Source: Pseudomonadota bacterium
GTDB taxonomy: Bacteria; Pseudomonadota; Gammaproteobacteria; Steroidobacterales; Steroidobacteraceae
NCBI GenBank assembly: GCA_028067895.1
Contig: JAPTUI010000650.1
Span: 1-9,543 of the forward strand
Direction: 5' to 3'
Length of the DNA: 9,543 nt
Each line of letters begins with the position of its first letter. Position 1 is the stretch's first letter. Below the pieces are notes generated by a model. The model was not told the DNA's origin. It made no database searches and saw only the letters and a program-made list of their open reading frames with translations. Position numbers and translations under genes: made by a program. Shown here one piece after another: positions 1 through 6,151 of the stretch.

Positions 1-450
1 CGGGGTCTCGATCCACAGCAATGCGGCCGGGCGCGACAGCGCGTCACGCAGTGCTGCCTCGTCGGCAAAATTGACGAACTCCACCTCGCGCTCACCCCGA
101 CGCCGCCAGGCATCGAACAGCCGATAGGTGCCCCCGTAGCAATCGTGCGGCGCCACGATGCGCCCGCCGGCCGGAACCAGGTACCCGGTGAGCGTGACGC
201 CCGCCATGCCGGTGGCCGTGACAACCGCCCCGGCACCGCCCTCGAGCTGTGCGAGCGCTCCGCCCAGCAGGTCGCGGGTGGGATTGCCCGAGCGGGTGTA
301 GTCGTAGCGGCCCTTCTCGCCGAAGGCGCGGAACGCGAACGTCGAGCTCAGATGAATCGGCGGCACAACGGCGCCGGTGGAGGGATCGGACTCCAGGCCC
401 GCGCGCACGGTGCGGGTCACTTGCGATTTCGGATCGTTGGACGGACTCAT
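1..450 (-). CDS. metB: Cystathionine gamma-synthase / O-succinylhomoserine (thiol)-lyase, N-terminal 150 residues (runs off window)
   Basis: This is a PLP-dependent enzyme of the Cys/Met metabolism family. It joins an acyl-homoserine to cysteine (or sulfide) in methionine synthesis. The 150 visible codons are open from ATG at 450 to the window edge and read very close to E. coli MetB as I remember it. VVPPIHLSSTFAF lies near residue 30, YDYTRSGNPTRD (the segment that contacts PLP phosphate from the partner subunit) near 55, and APHDCYGGTYRLFDAW near 110. The PLP lysine lies beyond the window, so activity cannot be confirmed. The start follows immediately after the metX TGA (451-453) with no spacer and only a weak GAG upstream, so translation is probably coupled to metX. 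MetB, MetC and sulfhydrylases are hard to tell apart from the N-terminus. The metX neighbour and the MetB-like HDCYGG region favour MetB. Confidence 0.9.
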   Translation of the reverse strand, partial: MSPSNDPKSQVTRTVRAGLESDPSTGAVVPPIHLSSTFAFRAFGEKGRYDYTRSGNPTRDLLGGALAQLEGGAGAVVTATGMAGVTLTGYLVPAGGRIVAPHDCYGGTYRLFDAWRRRGEREVEFVNFADEAALRDALSRPAALLWIETP

Positions 451-1491
451 TCAGCAGGTGCTCTCGAAGAGCGGCGCGAACACGCCGCGAAGTTGCTGGG
501 ATTCCTTCAGGAACGCATCGTGGCCGTAGATCGAGGAGATCTCGCACAGGCGCGCCGCATGCAGCCGCGCCACCAGGGCGCGCACCTCGCTCAGGGGCAC
601 GAGCATGTCCTCGCGCACGGCCACGGCCGTGGTCGGCACGCAGATGCGGCTCGCCTCGACGCGGTGCAGGTCGATCGATTCGGACAGACACAGGAACGCC
701 TCGGGACGGTGTTCGGCCGCATAGCTCGCGCCGCGCGCGGCCAGATACCGCTCGACGGGCAGACGCGCCCGGCCGTCCTCGAAAGCCGGCGGGCCGGCGA
801 AGCGCGCAGCGAACTCCTCGCCACTTCGGTACGTTGACATCGCTAGCGCCCTAGCGAGCGCGAGGGCTTCGGCCGGACGGCCGGCCTGAAGCCCAAACCG
901 CACGATGTCGCGCTGCACCGCCCGCCAAGCCGATCCCAGCGGGTGCGGCCGATCCGTGGCGCACAGGACGATCAGCGCACCGACGCGCTCGGGGAAGCGC
1001 TCGCCGAAGGCGAGTGCGACCATGCCGCCGTAGGATCCGCCGGCGATCGCCCGCAGCGCCTTGATGCCGAGGTGATCGAGCAGGCGCGCGAGCACTTCGG
1101 CTTGGTCGTACGTGGAGATGCTCGGGAATGCCTCCCCGGGACGCGGACCGGTGCTCTCGCCGCTGCCGCCGAGATAATCGAAGCTCAGCACCCGGCAGCG
1201 CTCGGTGTCGAGCGGACGGCCGGGACCGGCGATCTCGGACCACCACCCCTGGCGGGCCTGTTCGGTGAGACACACGCGCCGATGTGCGGAAATCCCCCCG
1301 AGCGCGCAGACCACGGGCGCGCCCGGCGCACCGGCCAGCCGCCACGCGATGCGCACATCGGGCAGCCGCCCGCCGTGGTGCAGGTGCAGGCCGCCGGGCA
1401 TCTCGAAAATCCCTTCGCGCACGGACTCGCTTGGCACACCCCGCACGGGGGACTGTGCCTCGATCGGGCGAACCTCAGCAATCGCGTTCAT
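451..1491 (-). CDS. metX: Homoserine O-acyltransferase, alpha/beta-hydrolase MetX family
   Basis: The 346-residue protein activates homoserine by O-acylation, the committed step of methionine synthesis. The alpha/beta-hydrolase nucleophile elbow is AGGSYGGM with Ser near 153. The likely acid is Asp in VREDMLVP (about 295) and the base is His in YGHDAFLKE (about 324). ALGGISAHRRV and GWWSEIAGPGRPLDT match the short MetX-like branch seen in xanthomonads, shorter than the roughly 370-residue classical MetX. The branch suggests that the acyl group may be succinyl rather than acetyl, but sequence reading alone cannot settle this. The ATG at 1491 has GGAG (1501-1498) six bases upstream. It is the first gene after the SAM-I riboswitch leader and abuts metB, so SAM should repress both. 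The gene looks intact. Confidence 0.9.
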   Translation of the reverse strand: MNAIAEVRPIEAQSPVRGVPSESVREGIFEMPGGLHLHHGGRLPDVRIAWRLAGAPGAPVVCALGGISAHRRVCLTEQARQGWWSEIAGPGRPLDTERCRVLSFDYLGGSGESTGPRPGEAFPSISTYDQAEVLARLLDHLGIKALRAIAGGSYGGMVALAFGERFPERVGALIVLCATDRPHPLGSAWRAVQRDIVRFGLQAGRPAEALALARALAMSTYRSGEEFAARFAGPPAFEDGRARLPVERYLAARGASYAAEHRPEAFLCLSESIDLHRVEASRICVPTTAVAVREDMLVPLSEVRALVARLHAARLCEISSIYGHDAFLKESQQLRGVFAPLFESTC

Positions 1492-1496
1492 GGATG

Positions 1497-1607
1497 GCTC
1501 CGCTGTCCTCTCGTGTCACCGAGCACTCGCGGAGCGACCTGCCAGGGGCCTGGCAGGGGGCTGCGTCCATCCCCGCACCGAGAGGTGCGAAGCCACACAG
1601 TTCGCTC
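1497..1607 (-). promoter_or_regulatory. Putative expression platform of the SAM riboswitch (RBS sequestration)
   Basis: Downstream of the aptamer, RNA GCUCCGC (1535-1529) is a perfect 7-bp complement of GCGGAGC (1503-1497), which contains the metX Shine-Dalgarno GGAG. A competing helix pairs GAGCGAACUG (1607-1598), which includes three bases of the aptamer P1 3' strand, with CAGGUCGCUC (1541-1532): nine pairs with one A-G mismatch. SAM-stabilised P1 would block the competing helix and leave GCUCCGC free to cover the RBS. Two further hairpins lie between: CGCACC/GGUGCG (1589-1574) and CUGCCAG/CUGGCAG (1556-1539). Neither is followed by a U-run, which argues against an intrinsic terminator. The pairings are seen; the switch mechanism is inference. 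Confidence 0.55.
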
Positions 1608-1736
1608 ATCTGTCGATTCATTCCGGACCCGCAGTCGGATCCGGATGCATCGCAGGAGTTGGCACCTTAACAGACTGGTTAGGTCTGGCGGTTGCCCCGG
1701 CGTCTAAGGGCCTATCCCTCAGCCGGTCTCGATGAG
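1605..1736 (-). promoter_or_regulatory. SAM-I (S-box) riboswitch aptamer upstream of metX
   Basis: Read on the minus strand, the RNA opens with CUCAUC (1736-1731) and closes with GAUGAG (1610-1605), a perfect 6-bp P1. Inside are the S-box landmarks in order: GAGACCGGC, then AGGG-loop-CCCU, then GCCGGGGCAACC (P2 with kink-turn and the invariant GCAACC). Next come P3 with CAGAC/GUCUG, then GGUGCCAACUCCUGC, the conserved J3/4 block. P4 is CCGGAUCC/GGGUCCGG with one U-G pair. The aptamer is about 132 nt, and the predicted transcript start lies only a few bases before P1. It is followed by metX-metB, the expected SAM-repressed targets. A covariance search with the Rfam SAM model would confirm it. 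Confidence 0.94.
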
Positions 1737-1744
1737 TTGTCCCG

Positions 1745-1773
1745 AGTGTAGGAGGAGCGGTGCGCCCGGTCAA
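1745..1773 (-). promoter_or_regulatory. Sigma70-type promoter for the riboswitch-metX-metB transcript
   Basis: On the minus strand, TTGACC (1773-1768) and TACACT (1750-1745) are separated by exactly 17 bp, close to the sigma70 consensus. Transcription should begin near A1740-A1738, two to four bases before P1 of the SAM aptamer. That is the arrangement expected for a leader that begins with its riboswitch. It lies between the stop of the upstream same-strand gene (1798) and the aptamer, so metX-metB has its own promoter even if some read-through occurs. Confidence 0.75.
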
Positions 1774-1797
1774 GCAAGCCGGTGCGAGCGCCGCCGC

Positions 1798-2262
1798 TCA
1801 GCGCAGCGCCTGCGGCGGGATATGGGCGCTGACCACCTGATCGCTCTGGTGCACCAGGTCCTTGTGCACCTCCGCGACCACGCACCGCTCGAGCTCCGTG
1901 GGCAGCGTGCGGCGCAACATGCCGAGGAAGCGCGGATTGGCCATCAGCACCAGCCGCTCGAATTGCCCATGCTGGTGGGCCTGCTCGAGCTGCTCGGCGA
2001 TGCGTCGGGCGAAGACGACGGCCGCATCACGCCGCGCCGAGCGCTCCCCGCCGGTATCGTGATGGGCCATTGCACCGCGCCGGGCGCCGGCCGCCGGCGC
2101 ATGATCGAATACCCGACCCGGCCGATCGCTGACCAGGTCGCGCTCGTGCATGCGCGCGCTCGGATCGAGCAGTCGACCGCTCACGTGCAAGAGCGCCTCG
2201 GGCGGTACGGCATCGTAGAAACGCGCCTCGGCCTGATCCGCTACGACGATCCGGACACGCAT
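1798..2262 (-). CDS. Host attachment protein family (Host_attach; eRF1-like baeRF relative)
   Basis: The 154-residue protein matches the family annotated as 'protein required for attachment to host cells', later related to bacterial/archaeal eRF1-like (baeRF) proteins. Landmarks are VRIVVADQAEARFYDA at the N-terminus, HERDLVSDRPGRVFDH near residues 39-54, and FERLVLMANPRFLGMLRRTL followed by VVAEVHKDLVHQ near the C-terminus. These are the most recognisable blocks of the family. There is no signal peptide or membrane segment, so a cytoplasmic protein is expected; the attachment role in the family name rests on thin evidence. ATG at 2262 is preceded by GGAG (2275-2272) with a 9-base spacer. The gene is transcribed away from the his operon and towards metX, but ends before the metX promoter. 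Biochemical function is unknown. Confidence 0.85.
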   Translation of the reverse strand: MRVRIVVADQAEARFYDAVPPEALLHVSGRLLDPSARMHERDLVSDRPGRVFDHAPAAGARRGAMAHHDTGGERSARRDAAVVFARRIAEQLEQAHQHGQFERLVLMANPRFLGMLRRTLPTELERCVVAEVHKDLVHQSDQVVSAHIPPQALR

Positions 2263-2307
2263 GACGTTGGACTCCGCGACGGGCCTGTTCCCGGCTCCGA
2301 TAACCTC

Positions 2308-2335
2308 ACTCTACGGACCGCCGGGCGTCTGCCAA
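2308..2335 (-). promoter_or_regulatory. Candidate sigma70 promoter of the host-attachment-family gene
   Basis: On the minus strand, TTGGCA (2335-2330, five of six to the -35 consensus) and TAGAGT (2313-2308, four of six) are separated by 16 bp. They lie about 45 bases before the ATG at 2262. It is the only reasonable pair noticed in this orientation in the spacer. The -10 match is mediocre, so this remains a candidate. Confidence 0.4.
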
Positions 2336-2443
2336 TACGTACATCCCGGCCGCCCCCCCCTCCGGCGGGCGCGGCGGCCGAGGCCGCGCCTGCGGGGGTC
2401 TTGCACCATGCGCCACCCCGCACGACGTGCCGCCCGGCAACCT

Positions 2444-2473
2444 CTGGCATGCTCCGTTCCATCGTGATATTGT
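2444..2473 (+). promoter_or_regulatory. Candidate his operon promoter with extended -10
   Basis: TATTGT (2468-2473) preceded by TGA (2465-2467) makes an extended -10 element. CTGGCA (2444-2449) is a four-of-six -35 at 18 bp. Transcription would begin near 2480, leaving about 20 nt of leader before the ATG at 2501. The A+T-rich patch 2464-2490 stands out against its very GC-rich surroundings. The leader is too short for a His-codon attenuator, so control at the promoter is more likely. Confidence 0.4.
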
Positions 2474-2489
2474 ACTAGCACGTTAATAC
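2472..2489 (+). promoter_or_regulatory. Candidate operator for the TrpR-family (HisR) regulator
   Basis: GTACTAGCACGTTAATAC is an 18-bp imperfect palindrome: half-sites GTACTAGCA and GTATTAACG (reverse complement of the right half) agree at six of nine positions. Its left half shares GTACTAG with the E. coli TrpR operator, GTACTAGTTAACTAGTAC, and the total length is the same. It overlaps the predicted -10 end and transcription start, where a bound repressor would block RNA polymerase. The gene 12 bases downstream encodes a TrpR-family DNA-binding protein, which supports autoregulation by histidine or a related signal. The palindrome is seen; its role is inferred. Confidence 0.5.
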
Positions 2490-2500
2490 GATCAGCCGGC

Positions 2501-2893
2501 ATGAAAACACACCGCAGCCTCACGCCCCGCCAGGAAGCGCTCGCCGAGCGCAATCTGTACACCGCGATCGCCGCCCTGCGCGACGCCGAGGAGGTGCGCG
2601 CGTTCTTCCGCGACCTGTGCACCCCGGCGGAACTGCAGGCGATGTCCGATCGCTGGTCGGTCGTCGATTACCTGAGCCGCGGTCTGCCGTACCGGGAAAT
2701 CCATCACCTCACCGGCGTCAGCGTCACGACCATCGGCCGAGTCGCGCGGTTCCTCGCCACCGGCAACGGCGGCTACGGACTGGTCGCGCAGCGCCTCGGC
2801 AAATGGCACCTGCATGCCGCCCGGGCCGCCGCCTCGGCCTCGAGCGAACCGGCCGCTGCGCCTCGTCGCCGCGAAGGAGCGCGCAATGGATGA
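2501..2893 (+). CDS. hisR: TrpR/YerC-family transcriptional regulator, probable histidine-operon repressor
   Basis: The 130-residue protein resembles the YerC/YecD TrpR-related family. TPAELQAMSDRWSVVDYLSRGLPYREIHHLTGV (residues about 41-72) aligns with the TrpR core. The helix-turn-helix is about residues 62-85, with SVTTIGRVARFL as recognition helix, followed by the family's ATGNGGY. The final 25 residues are Ala/Arg-rich low complexity and probably disordered. It is the first gene of the his operon, and its stop overlaps the hisG start by 8 nt. In Xanthomonadales, regulators of this family placed before hisG have been predicted to control histidine synthesis, hence the symbol; the ligand is not visible here. 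No Shine-Dalgarno is evident before the ATG, only GATCAGCCGGC, so translation may be weak or SD-independent, as suits a repressor. Not TrpR itself: there are no trp genes nearby. Confidence 0.8.
   Translation: MKTHRSLTPRQEALAERNLYTAIAALRDAEEVRAFFRDLCTPAELQAMSDRWSVVDYLSRGLPYREIHHLTGVSVTTIGRVARFLATGNGGYGLVAQRLGKWHLHAARAAASASSEPAAAPRRREGARNG
2874..2879 (+). promoter_or_regulatory. Ribosome binding site deciding the hisG start
   Basis: AAGGAG lies six bases before ATG 2886. The open frame extends upstream to an ATG at 2814, but that extension encodes a Pro/Arg-rich stretch with no HisG homology. This site therefore fixes the start at 2886, inside the end of the preceding regulator gene. Confidence 0.85.
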
Positions 2894-3782
2894 ACCGCGT
2901 CTGAAGCTCGCCATCCAGAAATCCGGCCGCCTGACCGACCCATCGCTCGATCTGCTCACCCGCTGCGGTCTGAAGATCTCCCGCGGCAAGGACCAGCTGA
3001 TGGCGTTCGGGGAAAACATGCCGCTCGACGTGCTGTTCGTGCGCGACGACGACATCCCGGACCTCGTGCAGGAGGACGTGTGTGACCTCGGGCTGGTCGG
3101 ACTGAACGTGCTCGAGGAGAAACGCCACGAACTCGCCGCACGCGGCCATCCGGTGCGCTTCGAGGCCCTGCGCACGCTGGATTTCGGCCGCTGCCGGCTC
3201 TCTCTCGCAGTGCCCGAAGGCCAGCCGTTCGACGGTCGGCGCAGCCTCGAGGGCAAGCGCATCGCCACGACCTATCCGTACCTGCTCGAGCACTATCTGC
3301 GTGAGCGCTCGATTGCCGCGGACATCGTCACGCTCTCCGGGGCCGTGGAGATCGCCCCGCGCCTGGGACGCGCCGATCTGATCTGCGATCTGGTCTCGAC
3401 CGGCTCGACGCTTCAGGCCAATCACCTGCGCGAGGTCGAGACCGTGCTCGAGAGCCACGCGGTGCTGATCCGCACGCCCGTCACGCTACCGCCGCTGAAG
3501 AACGAGTGGGTCGAGCGGCTGCTGATGCGCATCGAGGGCGTGCAGCAGGTGCGCGAGAGCAAATACATCATGCTGCATGCCCCGCGTTCGGCGCTCGAGG
3601 AGATCCGCCGGCTGCTGCCCGGCAGCGAATCCCCGACCATCATTCCGCTCGAGGGCTTCCCCGACCGCGTCGCCGTGCACGCCGTGTGCCGCGAGAACGT
3701 GTTCTGGGAAACGCTCGAACGGCTCAAACAGGCCGGCGCCAGCGCCCTGCTGGTGCTGCCCGTGGAAAAGATGCTCTCCTGA
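2886..3782 (+). CDS. hisG: ATP phosphoribosyltransferase, long form
   Basis: The enzyme catalyses the first step of histidine synthesis, ATP + PRPP to phosphoribosyl-ATP, and is the usual point of histidine feedback. At 298 residues it is the long (hexameric, E. coli-like) form that needs no HisZ. KLAIQKSGRL opens the protein. DIPDLVQEDVCDLGLVGLNVLEE is at about 56-78. The PRPP-binding loop, DLICDLVSTGSTLQANHL, is at about 164-181. A C-terminal ACT-like regulatory domain follows from about residue 225 (SKYIMLHAP, then PTIIPL and HAVCRENVFWETLERLKQAGASALLVLPVEKML). The start at 2886 is chosen from the AAGGAG site and the conserved N-terminus. It overlaps hisR by 8 nt and is 3 nt from hisD. No defects are seen. 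Confidence 0.96.
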   Translation: MDEPRLKLAIQKSGRLTDPSLDLLTRCGLKISRGKDQLMAFGENMPLDVLFVRDDDIPDLVQEDVCDLGLVGLNVLEEKRHELAARGHPVRFEALRTLDFGRCRLSLAVPEGQPFDGRRSLEGKRIATTYPYLLEHYLRERSIAADIVTLSGAVEIAPRLGRADLICDLVSTGSTLQANHLREVETVLESHAVLIRTPVTLPPLKNEWVERLLMRIEGVQQVRESKYIMLHAPRSALEEIRRLLPGSESPTIIPLEGFPDRVAVHAVCRENVFWETLERLKQAGASALLVLPVEKMLS

Positions 3783-3785
3783 CTC

Positions 3786-5099
3786 ATGCGCATTCTTCAC
3801 TGGAACGCGCTCAGTGAGCGCGAGCGACGCGCGGCGCTCGAACGGCCCGTACAGCAGGCCCGTGCCGACATCGAGGCCCTGGTGCACGAAATCATCGCGG
3901 CGGTGCGCGTGCGCGGCGATGCCGCACTGCGCGAGTACACGCGCCGGTTCGACCAGACCGAACTCGACGCACTGCGGGTCAGCGCCGCGGAATTCGCCGC
4001 TGCACGGGATGCCCTCGCCGCACACGAGCGCACCGCGCTCGAATGCGCCATCGACAACGTGGAGCGCTTCCACCGCACGCACGATCTGAACCGCGTCAGT
4101 CTCGAGACCGTCCCCGGGGTGCTCTGCGAACGGATCTACCGGCCCATCGAAGCCGTCGGCCTGTACGTCCCGGCCGGCTCCGCGCCCCTGCCGTCGGCCG
4201 TCGTCATGCTGGCAGTCCCGGCGCGCATCGCCGGCTGCCCGCGGCGCATCCTGTGCACGCCGCCGGACCGCAATGGCCGGGCACACCCGGCGGTGCTGCT
4301 CGCCGCGGAGCTCTGCGGGATCGAGCAGGTGTTCAAAGTCGGCGGTGCCCAGGCGATCGCCGCCCTCGCCTACGGCACCGAGAGCCTCCCCAAAGTCGAC
4401 AAGATCTTCGGCCCGGGCAACGCCTGGGTCACGGCGGCCAAACAGGCCGTCGCGGCCGATCCGCTCGGTGCGGCCTGCGACATGCCGGCCGGTCCTTCAG
4501 AGGTGATGGTGATCGCCGATGCGGCCGCCGATCCGCAGTTCGTCGCGGCCGACCTCCTGGCGCAAGCCGAACACGATCCGAGCGCCCAAGCCCTGCTCGT
4601 CACACCGAGTGAACCGCTCGCGCACGCGGTGGCTGCCGCCGTACAACGCCAGGTCGCGACACTCTCGCGCCAGTCCATCCTCGAGCAGTCCCTGCGCGCC
4701 AGCCGCGCCCTCGTCGTAGAGGATCTCGAGACCGCTGTAGCAGTCGCCAACGCCTACGCCGCCGAGCACCTGATCCTCGAAGTCCGCGAGCCGCGCGCGC
4801 TGCTCGAGCACATCGTGAACGCCGGTTCGGTGTTTCTCGGCGCCTGGTCGCCCGAACCGATGGGCGATTACTGCTCGGGCACCAATCACGTGCTGCCGAC
4901 CTACGGCTACGCACGGGCCTACAGCGGCCTCGGCGTGCCCGATTACCTCAAGCGCATCACGGTGCAGGAACTGACGCCCGAGGGGTTGCGCGCGCTCGGT
5001 CCCACCGCCGTCACGCTGGCGCGCCTGGAGGGATTGGACGCGCATGCGGCCGCCGTCACCTGCCGGCTGCAGGCGCTCGAGGCGCGAGTCCGCTCATGA
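3786..5099 (+). CDS. hisD: Histidinol dehydrogenase
   Basis: The zinc enzyme oxidises L-histidinol to L-histidine in two NAD-dependent steps, ending the pathway. All key residues are present, each one position above E. coli numbering. Gln260 and His263 (LLAQAEHD), Asp361 (GDYCSGTNHVLPT) and His420 (LDAHAAA) are the zinc ligands. Glu327-His328 (AYAAEHLIL) are the catalytic pair. The NAD/substrate regions YVPAGSAPLPSAVVM and KIFGPGNAWVTAAK are intact. Length is 437 residues, usual for the family. The ATG lies 3 nt after the hisG stop, and no strong ribosome binding site precedes it, so re-initiation by ribosomes finishing hisG is likely. Confidence 0.97.
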   Translation: MRILHWNALSERERRAALERPVQQARADIEALVHEIIAAVRVRGDAALREYTRRFDQTELDALRVSAAEFAAARDALAAHERTALECAIDNVERFHRTHDLNRVSLETVPGVLCERIYRPIEAVGLYVPAGSAPLPSAVVMLAVPARIAGCPRRILCTPPDRNGRAHPAVLLAAELCGIEQVFKVGGAQAIAALAYGTESLPKVDKIFGPGNAWVTAAKQAVAADPLGAACDMPAGPSEVMVIADAAADPQFVAADLLAQAEHDPSAQALLVTPSEPLAHAVAAAVQRQVATLSRQSILEQSLRASRALVVEDLETAVAVANAYAAEHLILEVREPRALLEHIVNAGSVFLGAWSPEPMGDYCSGTNHVLPTYGYARAYSGLGVPDYLKRITVQELTPEGLRALGPTAVTLARLEGLDAHAAAVTCRLQALEARVRS

Positions 5100-6151
5100 G
5101 TTGGGTCACCGAGTTGGCACGGGCAGACATCGTGGCGCTGCGCGTCTACGAGCACGCCGCCTGGCGCCCCGAACTGCAGCGACTGCACGCCAATGAGCTG
5201 CCGTGGGATCCGAGCGGGCGCGACGCACGCGAGGGCCTGAACCGCTACCCGCAGCCCCAGCCGCGCGCACTGCTCGAACGGCTCGCCGAACTCTACGGGG
5301 TGAGCCCCGCCTCGGTGCTGCTCGGCCGCGGCAGCGATGAGGCGATCGACCTGCTGTGCCGCGCATTCTGCCGCGCCGGCATGGACGCGGTGCTCGTCTG
5401 CCCGCCCACCTTCGGGATGTACTCGGTCTCGGCGCGGATCCAAGGGGCCGCCGTGATCGAAGTACCGCTGCTCGCCGAGCATGGATTCGCGCTCGATGAG
5501 CGGCAGGTGCTCGAACGCTGCACGGCGAGGACCAAACTGCTCTTCCTGTGCTCGCCGAACAACCCTACCGGGAACCTCCTGGAGGAAGCCGCCGTGCTGC
5601 GGCTCGCCACGGCGCTCGCCGGCCGGGCGCTGGTGGTGCTCGATGAGGCCTATCTCGAGTTCTCCGGCCGGGCCAGCCTCGCCCGGCGGCTCGCCGAGTT
5701 TCCGAATCTCGCGGTGCTGCGCACGCTCTCGAAGGCCTACGGTCTCGCCGGGGCGCGCTGCGGGGCGCTGCTGGCCGATCCGGAAGTGATCGCGCTGCTG
5801 CGCAAGATCATCCCGCCGTACGCGATTCCGCGGCTCACGGCCGATGCGGCGCTCGCACGTCTCGCGCCGGGCGCGCTCGCGACCCTGCAGCCGCAACTCG
5901 CCACGCTGCTCGCCGAGCGTTCACGGCTGCAGCGCGAGCTGCCCGCGCTGCGCGCGGTGCGGCGCGTCTGGCCGAGCGATGCGAACTTTATTCTCGCGGA
6001 ATTCGAAGATGCCGGCGACGCGCTCGAGCGCGCCGCTGCGGCGGGTCTGCTGGTGCGCGATGCGCGCGGTTACCCCGGACTCGGCCGTGCGCTTCGCATC
6101 AGTATCGGCACGCCCGAGCAGAACACCCGACTGCTGGAGTCCTGGTCATGA
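5096..6151 (+). CDS. hisC: Histidinol-phosphate aminotransferase
   Basis: This fold-type I PLP aminotransferase converts imidazole-acetol phosphate plus glutamate to histidinol phosphate and 2-oxoglutarate. Of 351 residues, recognisable blocks are LHANELPWDP (substrate-binding N-terminal segment), LGRGSDEAIDLL, FLCSPNNPTGN (the Asn contacting PLP), VVLDEAYLEFSG (the Asp and Tyr contacting PLP) and TLSKAYGLAGARCG with the Schiff-base Lys213. The RxSxGT-like end, ALRISIGTPEQN, carries the carboxylate-binding Arg. The start overlaps the hisD stop as ATGA, which implies coupled translation. The gene is intact, and the alternative of another HisC-like aminotransferase is unlikely inside a his operon. 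Confidence 0.96.
   Translation: MSWVTELARADIVALRVYEHAAWRPELQRLHANELPWDPSGRDAREGLNRYPQPQPRALLERLAELYGVSPASVLLGRGSDEAIDLLCRAFCRAGMDAVLVCPPTFGMYSVSARIQGAAVIEVPLLAEHGFALDERQVLERCTARTKLLFLCSPNNPTGNLLEEAAVLRLATALAGRALVVLDEAYLEFSGRASLARRLAEFPNLAVLRTLSKAYGLAGARCGALLADPEVIALLRKIIPPYAIPRLTADAALARLAPGALATLQPQLATLLAERSRLQRELPALRAVRRVWPSDANFILAEFEDAGDALERAAAAGLLVRDARGYPGLGRALRISIGTPEQNTRLLESWS

Noticed and set aside
145..854. Long plus-strand open frames opposite metX and metB
   Set aside because: The translations are Arg/Ala-rich with no family signature, while the minus strand encodes well-conserved MetX and MetB.
841..856. Perfect hairpin CGCTAG-CGCC-CTAGCG within metX
   Set aside because: It is short, lies within conserved coding sequence and has no link to any nearby signal; it is likely chance.
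1539..1556. CTGCCAG/CTGGCAG hairpin in the metX leader as an intrinsic terminator
   Set aside because: The stem is good, but on the minus strand it is followed by GTCGCTCCGCG with no T-run.
1732..2478. A 248-codon plus-strand open frame across the host-attachment gene and spacer
   Set aside because: It is antisense to a protein with clear family motifs and crosses the metX promoter and the his promoter region. Long antisense frames are expected at this GC content.
2480..2500. A his attenuator leader peptide with tandem His codons
   Set aside because: The predicted leader is too short, and no His-rich small frame or terminator precedes hisR or hisG.
2814..2885. A 24-residue N-terminal extension of HisG from ATG 2814
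   Set aside because: The extension is Pro/Arg low complexity that overlaps hisR in another frame. AAGGAG and HisG homology both point to ATG 2886.
2492..3458. Overlapping minus-strand open frames opposite hisR and hisG
   Set aside because: They are shadows of conserved plus-strand genes, with no ribosome binding site or recognisable motif.
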